Shown piece by piece: positions 49,744 through 50,083 of a stretch of 50,083 nt of DNA. The stretch spans positions 1-50,083 of the forward strand of contig CABUGI010000004.1 of NCBI GenBank assembly GCA_902491055.1, read 5' to 3'. Under the pieces are notes generated by a model. It ran no database searches. It saw only the letters and a program-made list of their open reading frames with translations, and was not told the DNA's origin. Within the stretch, counting starts at the first letter, position 1. Each line of letters starts with the position of its first letter. The position numbers and the translations under genes are program-made. This DNA comes from an uncultured Collinsella sp. Its GTDB lineage: Bacteria > Actinomycetota > Coriobacteriia > Coriobacteriales > Coriobacteriaceae.

Positions 49744-50083
49744 GTAGCGCATTATAGCTAAGTTCAAGCTAAAGTTTAAGGTTAGGGACGTTATTCGCAT
49801 CGCGAGTACAGATTTCGCAGGTCGGAGTGGGCTATTCGTGCCCCTATGAAGCCCGGAGCTCCCCCACGGGGAGCTCCGGGGCACCCGTCTCAGGGCGCCC
49901 TGTGCAAAAAACGGCAAATATGAGTACTGTCACCAATTTAGTAGCAGCGTATTACCGCCTCACGAGCCCTTTTTGAGTTCCGCACAGCCTGCTTGGTGCC
50001 AAGATATTCCACATTCGTTTACTATCTCGGTAGCGCACAGAGATGTGGTGTAAGAGGCGGGGCATGCCCCGCCTCCGCCCTTT
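49744..50083. other. Gene-free right end with two perfect palindromes
   Basis: No gene is supported. CCCGGAGCTCCCC (49852-49864) pairs with 49868-49880 around a 3-bp loop, giving a 13-bp stem without a U-tract. GAGGCGGGGCATGCCCCGCC plus TC at 50054-50075 is a 22-bp perfect palindrome. These may be terminators of genes to the right or protein-binding sites. Confidence 0.5.

Noticed and set aside
49150..49917. Minus-strand frame of 255 codons over the ncRNA candidate
   Set aside because: Its 3' half is out of frame with the real lipoprotein gene, and it has a basic, low-complexity composition with no ribosome-binding site.

Overview
This looks like a chromosomal segment of a gut actinobacterium of the class Coriobacteriia, most likely Collinsella. 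That is an inference from GC-rich coding sequence, the gene repertoire, and lac-type (LacE/LacG) phosphotransferase loci in an actinobacterial background. No rRNA or phage genes are present. The window is dominated by sugar phosphotransferase (PTS) uptake and phospho-glycosidase loci with local regulators, followed on the right by a short housekeeping block.

Region 1 (1-14.7 kb) holds three paralogous cassettes, each with a LacI-family repressor on the minus strand and a divergent pair on the plus strand. The pair is a fused LacE-type EIIC-EIIB permease and a LacG-like GH1 6-phospho-glycosidase. The middle cassette has the gene order reversed. Each cassette has its own variant of an ATG-N10-CAT operator in the divergent promoter, plus a more widely shared ACCGTTYACCG-like motif. 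None of the cassettes encodes an EIIA.

Region 2 (14.7-21.9 kb) has lower GC. It contains a Fic AMP-transferase behind a 75-bp near-perfect palindrome, a broken deoR copy, a fourth EIICB gene on the minus strand, and a divergent uncharacterised barrel-like protein with a GntR regulator. It ends with the intact deoR. The two deoR copies flank the block as direct repeats.

Region 3 (22-24.2 kb) carries galM, a 151-bp element with 25-bp inverted ends, a stand-alone mannose-family EIIB whose active-site His is replaced by Tyr, and tRNA-Thr(CGT).

Region 4 (24.4-41.3 kb) is an amino-sugar and galacto-N-biose type catabolic block. On the minus strand lies GH35 beta-galactosidase, EIIB, EIIC, EIID, an unknown TPR-like membrane protein, EIIA, a GntR regulator, agaS and nagA. 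Nearby are lacC, a lacX-like epimerase, a flavodoxin, yhcH twice, a second nagA, a second GntR regulator, and a GlcNAc permease (nagE) broken by a one-base frameshift. The expected flow is uptake as a 6-phosphate, hydrolysis by GH35, deacetylation by NagA, deamination and isomerisation by AgaS to tagatose-6-P, then phosphorylation by LacC. A 661-bp yhcH-nagA' segment is duplicated at both ends of this block.

Region 5 (41.8-50.1 kb) holds a membrane-anchored SurA-like protein, an operon of a beta-hydroxyacid dehydrogenase with a His/Cys-rich tail, a membrane protein, a HEAT-repeat protein and isocitrate dehydrogenase. DegV, long-form HPF, an orphan solute-binding lipoprotein and a candidate structured RNA of about 266 nt follow.

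The most unusual non-coding feature is a family of nine 57-bp imperfect palindromes in four intergenic regions. Where they are tandem they repeat every 80-81 bp and alternate between two subtypes.
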